64,000 nt of DNA from assembly GCF_007747655.1 (NCBI RefSeq), contig NZ_CP036274.1, positions 5,332,001-5,396,000 on the forward strand, given 5' to 3'. The position numbers were made by a program, and so were the translations under genes. Source of the stretch: Anatilimnocola aggregata. GTDB lineage: Bacteria > Planctomycetota > Planctomycetia > Pirellulales > Pirellulaceae. Each line of letters opens with the position of its first letter. Positions within the stretch are counted from its first letter, which is position 1. The notes under the pieces were generated by a model. That model was given only the letters and a program-made list of their open reading frames with translations, searched no databases and was not told where the DNA came from. Positions 27,265 through 35,929 of the stretch are shown piece by piece.

Positions 27265-27837
27265 ATGTTCGCTACGGCAAGTTGGTCGTTACGGGTCGGG
27301 TTGGCACTGCTCGCGGTAGCTGGACTCCAGTTACTTGGCATCGCGGAAGAGCCAAAGAAAGGGCTCGGCGTAGGCGAGCTAATTCCGATTTCGAGTATGC
27401 GGTGCGTGGTTGGCCAGCCTACGGATCGAAACACCTGTCTCGCAGGAAAGTACCGTGGCAACCAGACGATCAGCATTTACGTGCGAACGCTTGACGAACC
27501 GAACCTGAACACGTTTTTGACCAAGGTAAATGGTCAGCTCGCAAATCAAGAGGAGCTTCGCGGCTATGTACTGCTGCTGGGCGGTGGCCAGTTCGACGAG
27601 AAGCTGAAGAGCAAGATTCGCGATTGGGCGAAGGAGCAGGCATTCACCAAACTGGACGTGGCAATCGCCAACGGTGAAGCAATATTCGGAATCGCGAAAG
27701 AGGCTGGCGTGGTCGTCGTCTACTCCGAGAAACGGCAAGTAAAGTATCACCGCACGCTTGAAGCCGGCCAGTTGGATGAATCTGCCGTCAAGGAATTGGC
27801 GGAGAAGCTGGCTGAAGTCACGGCACTGAAGCCATAA
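27265..27837 (+). CDS. Secreted protein with a possible thioredoxin-like fold
   Basis: A 190-residue protein. ATG 27265 gives a signal peptide (MFATASWSLRVGLALLAVAG); the frame is open from TTG 27229 but that start is poorer. The body alternates helix and strand in a thioredoxin-fold manner (TISIYVRTLDEPNLNTFLTK, then GEAIFGIAKEAGVVVVYSEK), but there is no CxxC pair, so a redox role is unlikely. The family assignment is weak. It stands alone between unrelated genes. Confidence 0.65.
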   Translation: MFATASWSLRVGLALLAVAGLQLLGIAEEPKKGLGVGELIPISSMRCVVGQPTDRNTCLAGKYRGNQTISIYVRTLDEPNLNTFLTKVNGQLANQEELRGYVLLLGGGQFDEKLKSKIRDWAKEQAFTKLDVAIANGEAIFGIAKEAGVVVVYSEKRQVKYHRTLEAGQLDESAVKELAEKLAEVTALKP

Positions 27838-28119
27838 GCCGTTACGAGCTCGCAGCTCCCGGTGCAATGTAGTTTGGGCGTCTGCCGAATTGGGTGTGCT
27901 TGCTCGCGCGACCACCGGCCCTGTAGGCCTAATCTTGACCCGGCGCCCCTGGTCAGCGATGGTTGTTCTGTCGATTTAACGCCCAGTCGCAGAGCATCTC
28001 ACCATGCCCCTTCACCACCCGTTGGCTATAGCACTCTTCAGGCCTCTCTCACCCTCAACCGCCCTGTCCCAACACGTTGTAAGTCGTTAGTCGAAATCGC
28101 AGAATTCCGGGAGCAGTTT

Positions 28120-29049
28120 GTGAACGTGAAAACAACGCGGCGTGGGTTCCTAATTGCGAGCGGTTTATCCGTGGGAATTGCGACCCTCGCATCCACCAAG
28201 TTTGTTCCGGCTGACGAAGCACCGGCCAAGCAGAAACCAGATCGACTTTCAGGTCCGCCTGAAGTCTCCGCCAAGGCGTGGGCCATCATCGAAGGCGCAA
28301 CGGGAAAGTTCCTGTGGAGAGATCAAGAAACAAAGCCCCAAGTTATGGCCAGTACGACCAAGATCATGACCGCTTGGTTGGTGCTCGATCTGCAGAGAAA
28401 GCAGCCGGACATCCTCGATCAGGTTATGACGGTCCCCGAGGCAGCGGCGAAGACGGACGGTTCATCTGCCAAGATTCTGCCGGGTGACCGGATCCAAGTT
28501 CGCGACCTACTGTATGGTCTGCTGCTCCCCTCTGGTAACGATGCAGCAGCTGCGTTTGCTGAGCACTGCGGCGAGCATTATCGGCAGGGCGGTGATCCGG
28601 AGTCCGCCGCCCAGGTGTTTGTTGCACAGATGAATCGCCAAGCAAAAGAATGGGGCCTGGAGCAGACCCGCTATTTCGATCCACATGGCCTCGGAAAGAA
28701 CCATGCGAGTGCCCAAAACCTTGCCCAGATCGCCTGGAAAGCAATGCAGCACGAACTGTTTCGAAAGATCGTGCAAACTCGTCGTTACGAATGCGAAGTG
28801 CTCGACGCCAAAGGTGACAAGCGGCAGTTGACTTGGAGCAGCACCAATCGGTTGCTGGAGATCGAGGGTTTTGATGGCATCAAAACGGGCACCACGACTG
28901 CGGCCGGTAGTTGTTTGGTGTCTAGCGGTCATCGTGGCAAGGATCACCTGATCGTGGTCGTCTTGGGTAGCACCAGCAGCGAGGGAAGGTATGTCGATAC
29001 CCGCAACTTGTACCGCTGGGCCTGGGGTGAACGCGGGCAAACAGACTGA
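28120..29049 (+). CDS. D-alanyl-D-alanine carboxypeptidase (peptidase S11)
   Basis: A 309-residue periplasmic penicillin-binding-type enzyme. All three active-site motifs are present: STTK at 78-81, SGN at 138-140 and KTG at 255-257. A twin-arginine-like leader (TTRRGFLIASGLSVGIATLA) precedes the domain. The frame is open from 27862, but GTG 28120 has GGGAG seven bases upstream and starts the leader. The length suits a compact S11 enzyme without a long C-terminal anchor domain. It trims the peptide stem of peptidoglycan, in keeping with recent evidence that planctomycetes make peptidoglycan. Confidence 0.92.
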   Translation: MNVKTTRRGFLIASGLSVGIATLASTKFVPADEAPAKQKPDRLSGPPEVSAKAWAIIEGATGKFLWRDQETKPQVMASTTKIMTAWLVLDLQRKQPDILDQVMTVPEAAAKTDGSSAKILPGDRIQVRDLLYGLLLPSGNDAAAAFAEHCGEHYRQGGDPESAAQVFVAQMNRQAKEWGLEQTRYFDPHGLGKNHASAQNLAQIAWKAMQHELFRKIVQTRRYECEVLDAKGDKRQLTWSSTNRLLEIEGFDGIKTGTTTAAGSCLVSSGHRGKDHLIVVVLGSTSSEGRYVDTRNLYRWAWGERGQTD

Positions 29050-29292
29050 TCTGGGAAGGTGCAGCGCCCAGGAGTCTTCGCTCCGATCCCGGGTTGCCCG
29101 GGCAAGGGCGGGATGTACAGGTTGGCCCAACATGGCAGCAAAGTTTCGGCTTGTCAGTTCACAGCGAATGATGCTACCGCAAGATTCTTTGAGATTCTGT
29201 GGCGGGTGAGGATTCTGGTTTACGGGCTAAGGGTGACGAAGCAACGAACGCTTCGCAACACGAACAAAACCCTCAGATTTGGAGTCCGGACC

Positions 29293-29595
29293 ATGAAACT
29301 TGCAACTCTCGCCGCCGCTCTGGTTGTTGCCGCTGTCGCCCTGATCGCCGTCGAATCGGCTTCCGCTCAAGGTTACGGTGGTTTTCAACAAAGCTACTCC
29401 ACGGGTTACGGCTGCCGCCCAGCCCCTTATTGCCCACCACAGTTCTGCCCGCCGCAATACGGCCGGCCTTACTGCCCACCGAGCTTCCAACCGAATTGCT
29501 TCCCCCCTCGCCCCCAGCCTTGGTGCGGTACTGGGATGCAACGCCCGAACTACGGTTATGGTGGTGGCTTCGGTGGTGGTTACGGCAACCCCTAA
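29293..29595 (+). CDS. Small secreted Cys/Pro/Tyr-rich protein, tandem copy 1
   Basis: A 100-residue precursor with a signal peptide (MKLATLAAALVVAAVALIAV ending SASAQ). The mature part is rich in Gly, Tyr, Pro and regularly spaced Cys (APYCPPQFCPPQYGRPYCPP), ending in a Gly/Tyr-rich tail. It is paralogous to the next gene: signal peptide, CPPxF blocks and CGTGM are shared. A structural or envelope role with disulfide cross-linking is possible but inferred. The 5' region from 29218 is similar to that of the second copy, so expression control is probably shared. Its own terminator follows. Confidence 0.8.
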   Translation: MKLATLAAALVVAAVALIAVESASAQGYGGFQQSYSTGYGCRPAPYCPPQFCPPQYGRPYCPPSFQPNCFPPRPQPWCGTGMQRPNYGYGGGFGGGYGNP

Positions 29596-29624
29596 GTTGT
29601 TGCTGAATCACAACCTAAGAAGAT

Positions 29625-29652
29625 AGCCCCGGTGTTACAGCCGGGGCTTTTT
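29625..29652 (+). terminator. Intrinsic terminator after tandem copy 1
   Basis: Stem AGCCCCGG with CCGGGGCT, a loop of seven bases, then TTTTT. It lies 29 bases past the stop codon. Confidence 0.9.
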
Positions 29653-29812
29653 CGCTCTTGCGATGCGCAGTTGTCCCGTTTCATTCGGCCCAAACTCCGG
29701 CCGCCAAAGATTTTTCAAAATACGTGGCGGTTGCTGCTGACCGTTTACGGGTTAAAGGTGACGAGGCGAATGACGCTTCGAAAAACAAACACTCAGGTTT
29801 AGGAACTTGGCC

Positions 29813-30151
29813 ATGAAGCTCGCATCTATCGCCCTGTCGCTCGTCGTTGCTGTGATCGCCCTGGTAGCCGTCGAATCGGTTTCGGCTCAAGGCTTTGGCG
29901 GGTACTCCTACCGCTGGTCGAGTGGTGGTAACTGCCAGCCCGGTTTTCAACAGAACTGCTCGCCCTACGGCCAACCCAACTGCCAGCCTGGGATGGGCAT
30001 GTACAACCGACCTGCGTGCCCACCGCAGTACGGTATGAATCCCGTCTACTGCCCGCCGAGCTTCCGGCCTTATGGCCAGCAGATGATGCCCCACTGTGGC
30101 ACCGGCATGATGCCTCGCCAGCACAGCATGGGATACGGCTACAACCCCTAA
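29813..30151 (+). CDS. Small secreted Cys/Pro/Gln-rich protein, tandem copy 2
   Basis: A 112-residue paralogue of the preceding gene. The signal peptide (MKLASIALSLVVAVIALVAV ending VSAQ) and the blocks CQPGFQQNC, CPPQYG, YCPPSFRPYG and HCGTGM align with copy 1. Eight cysteines in the mature part are spaced in proline-rich loops. The gene has its own promoter region, conserved with copy 1 (GTTTACGGG, GGTGACGA, GCTTCG and CTCAG words), and its own terminator, so the duplication covered the whole transcription unit. Confidence 0.8.
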   Translation: MKLASIALSLVVAVIALVAVESVSAQGFGGYSYRWSSGGNCQPGFQQNCSPYGQPNCQPGMGMYNRPACPPQYGMNPVYCPPSFRPYGQQMMPHCGTGMMPRQHSMGYGYNP

Positions 30152-30181
30152 ACAAGCTCGGGTATCGATAACGACGCTATC

Positions 30182-30209
30182 AGCCCCGGTCACTGAAACT
30201 GGGGTTTTT
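30182..30209 (+). terminator. Intrinsic terminator after tandem copy 2
   Basis: Stem CCCCGGT with ACTGGGG (one wobble) around seven bases, followed by TTTTTG, 30 bases past the stop codon. Confidence 0.85.
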
Positions 30210-30619
30210 GCGTTGGTCACAGCCCATTTGTACAACGCGCTGAATCCTCCCGGACAGCCTTAATGGCGACCCGGAAGGCCAAGCGAATGCTAACGATGAT
30301 GCCATCTCTCCTCAACTCGCCGAAATTTGTTTCCGTTCAGGAGCGAGGTGAACTTTCTTTGGCAGCTATTACTCTCGCATCTAGCGATGCCAGTCGAGAT
30401 GTCGCCAAGACTTGCTTCCCGAATTGGCGGTGACTAAACTCGCCAGAACTTTCGTGACCTGCCTGGTCGAGTCCCCCAGCAAGAGTGGGTCGCGCCTCGG
30501 CTGTGGGGACGCTACGAATAGCTCGCCGAGCTTCCCTGTTCGATCCATCAAGCGGTCCCTGCCACAGCAGCCTGAAACGCGAAAGCAGGACTGCCCAGAC
30601 ATAGATCAGTAGTCGAATC
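30210..30619. other. Intergenic stretch upstream of the metalloprotease gene
   Basis: No gene supported. A minus-strand frame at 30337-30621 has a hydrophobic start but no ribosome site or motif and begins on top of the next gene's start codon. Confidence 0.35.
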
Positions 30620-31642
30620 ATGCCTCTGCAATCGCGATTGTTTAAGAACGACCCACGTCTGGCAAAGTGTCTGGTGGATGACTCTGCTCACGTGCTGCTG
30701 GGAGCTACGGGCCGCTTTGTGGGCAATATTCAAGCTGCACTTGAAATTTTGGACCATGCCGAAATTGAAATGACTGAGCTGCAGGCCATGAAATATGGCC
30801 CCTCCACCGCTGCTGCAGTTTTGCGATACAAGCAACAACGGAAGATCATTAACTACTCGTATCAAACCAAGGCGGACAACATCGTCGGGAAAATGACGAT
30901 TGCTCGTCTGGATCGAGAACTCGTTGAGCGCGATCAGCAGCATCCGGCGAGGTTCATCTGCGGTGATTGTGTCAAGCATTCGACAGAGTCGGTGAAAGCT
31001 GAAACTACTGGCAGTGTGCGTACCTCGCTTCGGGCCCGCAATGTTCGCGCGAAGACAGCAGAGGCAGACAGCAAGCCGAAAGCTAACGCCCCCTATGTCC
31101 CTCCCCAACTTCCCGCCAACTTGGGAATTGTTTTTCATATCACAAAGGGAGCCTGGCAGAGTAAGAAGGGAGAGCATTTGGCTCAGATTGTGAAGGCAAA
31201 CTCCCTGCTGTTTTCCTGGGGCATGCGGATCGTGGAACCTACCATGGGAACGTTGATTTGGCCCCACGTCGATGTGGTGGATCCTCGATATACAGCTGAT
31301 GTCGCACGGGTGCGCAGGGCCTCAGATCGAGTAACACCGGGCTTTCCCAACCTTGTCCGGGTGATCGTCTGTCCTTTCATCGCCCACTACCCTTACTATG
31401 GAGCGACCTATGGAAATAATGGCGGTACGGGCCTCGATGCCCCGTTTATCCTGATCGACTCGAACAAGCGGCGGGAAGACAATTGCACCATGCTGCACGA
31501 GATGATTCATGCCGCAGAGACGAGATTACTTGAAGAACACCACGACCCTGATCCAACCAACGTTTTCTCGACGAGCGACAATCGGTCAGTACTGAACTAT
31601 TACTACGCTGAAATCTTGAGCAGGGCGTTCTTTGCGTCGTGA
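30620..31642 (+). CDS. Peptidoglycan-binding-like protein with a zincin (HExxH) domain
   Basis: A 340-residue protein without an obvious signal peptide. The N-terminal 90 residues look like a peptidoglycan-binding (PG_binding_1-type) helical domain: VGNIQAALEILDHAEIEMTE, YGPSTAAAVLRYKQQRKI and then VGKMTIARLDREL. A Lys/Ala-rich linker follows. The C-terminal domain carries H293-E294-M-I-H297 inside TMLHEMIHAAE, the zinc-protease signature, preceded by APFILIDSNKRREDN. The layout suggests an effector or cell-wall-targeted hydrolase. The lack of a signal peptide fits export by a specialised route or cytoplasmic action. The downstream gene is a macrodomain protein on the same strand. Confidence 0.72.
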   Translation: MPLQSRLFKNDPRLAKCLVDDSAHVLLGATGRFVGNIQAALEILDHAEIEMTELQAMKYGPSTAAAVLRYKQQRKIINYSYQTKADNIVGKMTIARLDRELVERDQQHPARFICGDCVKHSTESVKAETTGSVRTSLRARNVRAKTAEADSKPKANAPYVPPQLPANLGIVFHITKGAWQSKKGEHLAQIVKANSLLFSWGMRIVEPTMGTLIWPHVDVVDPRYTADVARVRRASDRVTPGFPNLVRVIVCPFIAHYPYYGATYGNNGGTGLDAPFILIDSNKRREDNCTMLHEMIHAAETRLLEEHHDPDPTNVFSTSDNRSVLNYYYAEILSRAFFAS

Positions 31643-32007
31643 GGAGCAGAGTTCAGTATTGCGGATGTGTCGGCTGTGCATGCCATCGTCGCCGGTGCAG
31701 AGCTGCTTGGGAGGCGTGGCGGGTGAGTTTTGCGAACCACACAACAACATTGTGCTCGCAAAGACAAACGAGTTAGCGGAGAAGCGCGGTTCCTTTACCC
31801 CTCGCGGCCGTTTAAGAACTACGTAACGACCTTCAGGGGTCCAAATCGTTGGCACATCGATTGCGACCGTAGTTGGATTGCTGCGTTCGCCATTTAAATC
31901 GTGCGATCTGGGCAGATGTGTGCGAACTCGCACACCGGGAATTGCTCCAATCGGTTTACCAGCAACTTCGCTACCGATTAGCTTCTTCGTTACCCATCGA
32001 GAAACCA
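31643..32007. other. Intergenic stretch between the zincin and macrodomain genes
   Basis: A long minus-strand frame (31586-32110) and an upstream extension of the macrodomain frame cross here, but neither has a ribosome site or family resemblance. Nothing else is seen. Confidence 0.35.
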
Positions 32008-32496
32008 ATGATTCATGAAGTCTCTGGTGATATTCTTTTGACCAAAGCTCAAGCCATCGCCCATGGCGTTGCTCCGAACGACCACTTCGACCAAGGTCTG
32101 GCTGCTGCATTGCATGAAAAGTGGCCGACGATGGTCAAGGATTTTCGCCACTATGCGCATCAAACCCATCCGAAGCCGGGTGAGCTATGGTTCTGGGGCG
32201 CAACAGGAGTGCGGGTGTTCAATTTGCTGACCCAAGAGGGGGAGCACGCTCACGGAGCCAAACCGGGCAGGGCTACTGTCGCACATGTGAACCACTGCCT
32301 GAAAAGGCTTCGGCATGAGTTAGAAAAGGAAAAGATTAAAAGCGTCGCATTGCCGAAACTAGCGACCGGCGTAGGCGGATTGGACTGGGCGGTCGTGCTG
32401 CCACTTATCCACACCCATTTAGGCGACCTTTCCATTCCGGTGTACGTTTACACGCACTATGAGAAAGGCGTGCAGGCCAAAGAAGTGGGTGCTTAG
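32008..32496 (+). CDS. Macrodomain protein (ADP-ribose binding or hydrolysing)
   Basis: A 162-residue single macrodomain. The opening MIHEVSGDILLTKAQAIAHG is the first strand and ligand loop; DQGLAAALHEKWP is the helix that normally follows GxA; SVALPKLATGVGGLDWAVVL is the phosphate-binding loop region (ATGxGGLDW), close to that of TARG1/DarG-like macrodomains that remove ADP-ribose from nucleic acid or acidic residues. The frame extends upstream to 31873, but ATG 32008 is where homology starts. No DarT-type toxin gene is adjacent, so it is not an obvious toxin-antitoxin pair. Confidence 0.82.
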   Translation: MIHEVSGDILLTKAQAIAHGVAPNDHFDQGLAAALHEKWPTMVKDFRHYAHQTHPKPGELWFWGATGVRVFNLLTQEGEHAHGAKPGRATVAHVNHCLKRLRHELEKEKIKSVALPKLATGVGGLDWAVVLPLIHTHLGDLSIPVYVYTHYEKGVQAKEVGA

Positions 32497-32658
32497 TGCC
32501 CAGGGCTCAACGTACATTTCTCCGCTCACGTAGAATCGGCGCGGTTGCAATTGGTCCGAATAATGGCGACCACTTCACCCCTGCGATATCTGTTCGTAGG
32601 GAACGCCAAAAGGTCCGGCCGCCTTGTGGCGACCGGGATTGCTTGACGCAATCTCCCA

Positions 32659-33642
32659 TCACTCAATGAAGGCCGCTTGGCTGGTAATTTCAGTGACCGT
32701 TTCGCCGAGCGGAATGGGGCAAAGAAAGTTAGCGGGCTTAACTGTCAGCAGGCTACTCCGGCAGCACGCGAGGAGTCGCTCAGCTGTATTGCCCATGAGC
32801 ATGCCGGCTATCCCGCTACGGCCGATGCTGCCCACAACGAGTAAGTCGATTTGCAGCTGATTGGCAACGCGATTGATTTCTTTCCAGGGCGTGCCCCAAG
32901 TGAGGTGCGGCCTGATATCGCCCTGGGCTCCGAGCGTGGCTACGAATTCGTCGAACCGCTTTTTGGCGGCTTGGTTGATCTCGTCACGCAGTGATTTCCC
33001 TTCAGGTACTTTGCTGAGGATATCTTCCGGCACGTCCATTGAATCGACCACGTGCAGCATGTGCAATGGGACCTTTGCCACTTGAGAAAGGCTGCTGGCA
33101 ACATCGATCGCGCGGCGACACACAGGCGAAAAATCGGTGGCCGTTAGGATGGCTGCAGGCTGCCCGACGTGTTCGGGCCGCACGATCCAAACAGGAGCAG
33201 GGCAGGTGTGAATGAGCTTCTTGGCGGTGCTGCCGACAAAGAGCTCTTGCCAGACAGTCATCGCATGTGCGCCAGCAAGCACCAAGTCGTATTCTCCAAC
33301 CTGCGTGAGGCGGCAGATTTCAGCCAAAGGCTCCCCCAGCAGAACCTTGTGCTTGACCACTAGATCGGGATGGGCGACCTTGTCGGCCAATTGCTGCAGG
33401 CGCAACTCGGCCGCGCTTAGCACTTCGCGATGGAATACACTGCCTTCGCCGTACAGAAGGTCGAGTTTGGCGTCGATTGACGCCGAGTGCATGGATTTTC
33501 GTATGTTAGGCAGCACGTGTACCAGCGTGAGCGTTGCACCTGTCTTTTTTGCAACCCACACCGCCTGCTGAATCGCTGCACACGACGCAGGTGAGAAATC
33601 GACAGCAACTAGAAGCTTTTGAAAGCTGAGATGGTTTGACAT
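32659..33642 (-). CDS. Tandem universal stress protein (UspA x2)
   Basis: A 327-residue protein made of two UspA domains. Domain 1 begins KLLVAVDFSPASCAAIQQAV and ends with GSTAKKLIHTCPAPVWIVRP; domain 2 begins AILTATDFSPVCRRAIDVAS and ends with LMGNTAERLLACCRSSLLTV. The G-2x-G-9x-G(S/T/N) nucleotide-binding pattern is visible in domain 2 (GSIGRSGIAGMLMGNTAE) and is altered in domain 1 (GAHAMTVWQELFVGST), so the halves may differ in ATP binding. The frame runs to 33819 but ATG 33642 (MSNHLSFQKL) is the natural start. A general stress role is likely. Confidence 0.92.
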   Translation of the reverse strand: MSNHLSFQKLLVAVDFSPASCAAIQQAVWVAKKTGATLTLVHVLPNIRKSMHSASIDAKLDLLYGEGSVFHREVLSAAELRLQQLADKVAHPDLVVKHKVLLGEPLAEICRLTQVGEYDLVLAGAHAMTVWQELFVGSTAKKLIHTCPAPVWIVRPEHVGQPAAILTATDFSPVCRRAIDVASSLSQVAKVPLHMLHVVDSMDVPEDILSKVPEGKSLRDEINQAAKKRFDEFVATLGAQGDIRPHLTWGTPWKEINRVANQLQIDLLVVGSIGRSGIAGMLMGNTAERLLACCRSSLLTVKPANFLCPIPLGETVTEITSQAAFIE

Positions 33643-33905
33643 GGTTCCCAAAAGAAGCGCCGAGTGTATTTGAAGACGACACAAGCAGTCAGCGGCCAAT
33701 CCCGCTTGGCTTGGCAGCTGCAGGGAGCAAACACCATGCCGTCGACATTCGCCAAAGAACGCGGCCGATTGCGCAACTCTGGAACTAATTAAGGTCAGAA
33801 TCCGCGCACCCAGAGGCAAAATGGCGCGCTAGTTCAAAGCGGAGGCGGGCGGTTTCAGCCAATTCGGGAAGGCCAGGCGATCACCGCTCGCAAATCCGCT
33901 GCTGG

Positions 33906-34355
33906 CTATATCTGTTCATTGATCAGCACCGGCATCCGCTCACTCCGAGTCATGTTCTTGAAATAGTAAGTGGCTGGCTCCACGATCACGAACGCAGCTA
34001 CCACCGGATGCTCAACAATGAGCCCCTTCGCCCCCTCTCGAACCCTGAACCAAATGCCGTTTTGAAGTCCCAGTGCAGCAGGGATTGTGACCGGTTCAGC
34101 CTGGTACGGAACCCAGTCGCCAGCCTCCACTGTCTTGAGCCAAGTGAGGCCAGATCGAGGCAGTTGGCCAGTACGACAGCCCCAGGGGACGATCAGGTAC
34201 TGCCCACAGTGCCAGACAGGTAAAAGGGGTTGTTTGGCCCGCCTCAGGAACCTGATTTCTCGCTCCCCACCCCGGTCATGGGCCCTGCGAGCAAGCTGAT
34301 ATCGGTCAATCAACTCCTCGGGCAAGGTCGACCAAGGTACGGCGATTCCGTCCAT
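33906..34355 (-). CDS. Hypothetical protein coupled to a Y-family polymerase
   Basis: A 149-residue soluble protein that starts one base after the stop of the upstream polymerase gene (TAAATG), so the two are translationally coupled. It is rich in Trp and hydrophobic strands (LPVWHCGQYLIVPWGCRTGQ, GIWFRVREGAKGLIV, YYFKNMTRSERMPVLI). The final block vaguely recalls the PxHxRMPV end of SRAP (YedK) peptidases, but the SRAP Cys2 is missing, so this is only a hint. By context it may protect or process DNA lesions bypassed by the polymerase. Confidence 0.7.
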   Translation of the reverse strand: MDGIAVPWSTLPEELIDRYQLARRAHDRGGEREIRFLRRAKQPLLPVWHCGQYLIVPWGCRTGQLPRSGLTWLKTVEAGDWVPYQAEPVTIPAALGLQNGIWFRVREGAKGLIVEHPVVAAFVIVEPATYYFKNMTRSERMPVLINEQI

Positions 34356-35564
34356 TTAGAAGCACGTCTTACCCTGTACATCGCAGATCTCGTAGCCGTG
34401 CGATTCATCCGCGTAGATCTCGGTTAAGGGCAGCGTAGATGCACTCCGCAGGGCAAAGCGGCCGTGCTGTCCGTTCAACTTGTTCTTCAGTTCACGTAGG
34501 GTGTCATCGCGAACTGCAGGTGGATCAAACAGGCTCAGTTGCCGCTTGCCGGGATACTGCAACTTGCTCGCGAAGTAGTGCATTCGGTACAGCAGGGCCC
34601 CTCGCAATTGCACCTTTGCCCATAGGTGCCGGGCTGCTGCGACCAGCAAGTCAAACCGGGTCGTGGGTACGCTCAGAGTGGTTTCGGCGGCACAGGTGGG
34701 GCCATGCTTGTAGTCGACCGAAAGCGTGAGCTTGCCTGTACACAAGCCGTAACTCTCTAGCGCCTCGATCAACCGCTCCAGGTTGCGAACTGCCCACGCC
34801 CATTGGATGCCCGCGTCGTTACTTGGCTTACCTATCGACCCGCCTCGCGACACGATCTTGTGCAGTGGCCGAGTGGTCTGAATGGCCACACACTTCTCGC
34901 CCCGCAGCTCGTAGCACAGCCGTTCGCCGGTTACGGTGAGTATCCCCTTCACTTGTGACGGTCGAGCGTTGGCCAAGTCCAAACACGTGTAGATACCAGC
35001 GGCGTTGAGCTTGGCAGCTGATCTGGCGGCGATACCGGTCACATCTGAGACTTGCCGTTCGCCAAGTAGCTTCTCTTCGGCCTGTTGACCAATGAGTGCC
35101 AGTGCTCCGAAGGGCTTCGCGAGATCAGAGACCAACTTGGCCAGTGTTCGTGTTCGAGCCACGCCAATAGTTACCGGCACTCCGACGCGGTTGAGAATCG
35201 TTTGCTGAATCTCACGAGCAAAGGGCTCAGGGTCGGAATCCACCGTGAGAAAGAATTCGTCGATGGAGTAATACTCAACGATTGGCGACCGTGACTTCAC
35301 GATGTCGAGCATTGCCCGGCTCAGCACTTCGTACCAGCGAAAATCACGCTTGATGTAGATTCCCTGTGGACACTTCTCAACAGCTTCCCAAATCGGCTCG
35401 CCCGTCTTCACGCCCTCGGCTTTCATCTCGTAGCTTTTGGCAATGACACACGCACCTTGATTGCCAAGCACTCCGACTGGCTTCCCATTGAGAAACGAAT
35501 CTCGTACCCGCTCCGCCGAAACGTAGAAGCAGTCCGCATCGAGATGTGCGATGTATCTAGGCAT
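34356..35564 (-). CDS. Y-family DNA polymerase (DinB/UmuC-like)
   Basis: A 402-residue translesion polymerase. The catalytic acids are visible: D9 in AHLDADCFYVSAERV and D102-E103 in EYYSIDEFFLTV. The little-finger region follows a HhH-like segment (LGERQVSDVTGIAARSAAKL). Near the C-terminus RQLSLFDPP is a good beta-clamp-binding motif. The sequence QGACVIAKSYEMKAEGVKTG matches the nucleotide-binding region in UmuC/DinB. The frame extends to 35621 but ATG 35564 starts the fold and is preceded by GGAG. It is cotranscribed with the 149-residue gene downstream, and an SRAP-like remnant lies upstream on the opposite strand. Confidence 0.93.
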   Translation of the reverse strand: MPRYIAHLDADCFYVSAERVRDSFLNGKPVGVLGNQGACVIAKSYEMKAEGVKTGEPIWEAVEKCPQGIYIKRDFRWYEVLSRAMLDIVKSRSPIVEYYSIDEFFLTVDSDPEPFAREIQQTILNRVGVPVTIGVARTRTLAKLVSDLAKPFGALALIGQQAEEKLLGERQVSDVTGIAARSAAKLNAAGIYTCLDLANARPSQVKGILTVTGERLCYELRGEKCVAIQTTRPLHKIVSRGGSIGKPSNDAGIQWAWAVRNLERLIEALESYGLCTGKLTLSVDYKHGPTCAAETTLSVPTTRFDLLVAAARHLWAKVQLRGALLYRMHYFASKLQYPGKRQLSLFDPPAVRDDTLRELKNKLNGQHGRFALRSASTLPLTEIYADESHGYEICDVQGKTCF

Positions 35565-35592
35565 GGACTCCGTCCCATTCGTCAACGCCCAG

Positions 35593-35621
35593 AAGGTAGC
35601 GGCGTAGTGTACGGTTGTCAA
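35593..35621 (-). promoter_or_regulatory. Possible promoter of the polymerase operon
   Basis: On the minus strand a perfect TTGACA (35616-35621) is followed after 17 bases by TACCTT (35593-35598), a weak -10 box, about 28 bases before ATG 35564. No LexA box that I can define is present. Confidence 0.3.
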
Positions 35622-35681
35622 CTATCGACTTGAAGGGCCCACAGGCTTCACCGAAAGCCAAAAAGCGTACAGAAGTCGAGC

Positions 35682-35708
35682 ATGTGCGGAAAATTCGCAC
35701 TTCGAACT
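35682..35708 (+). pseudogene. 5' stub of an SRAP (YedK/HMCES-like) gene
   Basis: The first nine codons, MCGKFALRT, match the invariant N-terminus of SOS-response-associated peptidases (MCGRFTLRT), whose Cys2 cross-links to abasic sites. After that the frame loses any resemblance, so only a stub is left. The position, divergent from a Y-family polymerase, fits an SOS context. The evidence is short and could be chance. Confidence 0.35.
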
Positions 35709-35929
35709 AACCTTCGGCAAGGGTGGCCGTCCCGCTCACCCACCGTCAACACTTCGGCCTGCAGATCTGTTCTAAGTGGTGGCCTGAATGCGACAACGGA
35801 ATTCCCCCCATTAATCGGCGTATATCCGCCAATCAGCTTCGAATGTGCTAACGATTCTTACCTCACCTGCGATAATCAAAGGCAGCAAATACTGCAAGTT
35901 TCTGAAGTGTTTATCGAGTGGTCGATGCT

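Noticed and set aside
31586-32110. 174-codon minus-strand frame between zincin and macrodomain genes
   Set aside because: It overlaps both neighbouring genes and shows no family resemblance.
32008-32496. DarT/DarG toxin-antitoxin system
   Set aside because: There is a macrodomain but no DarT-like ADP-ribosyltransferase gene next to it.
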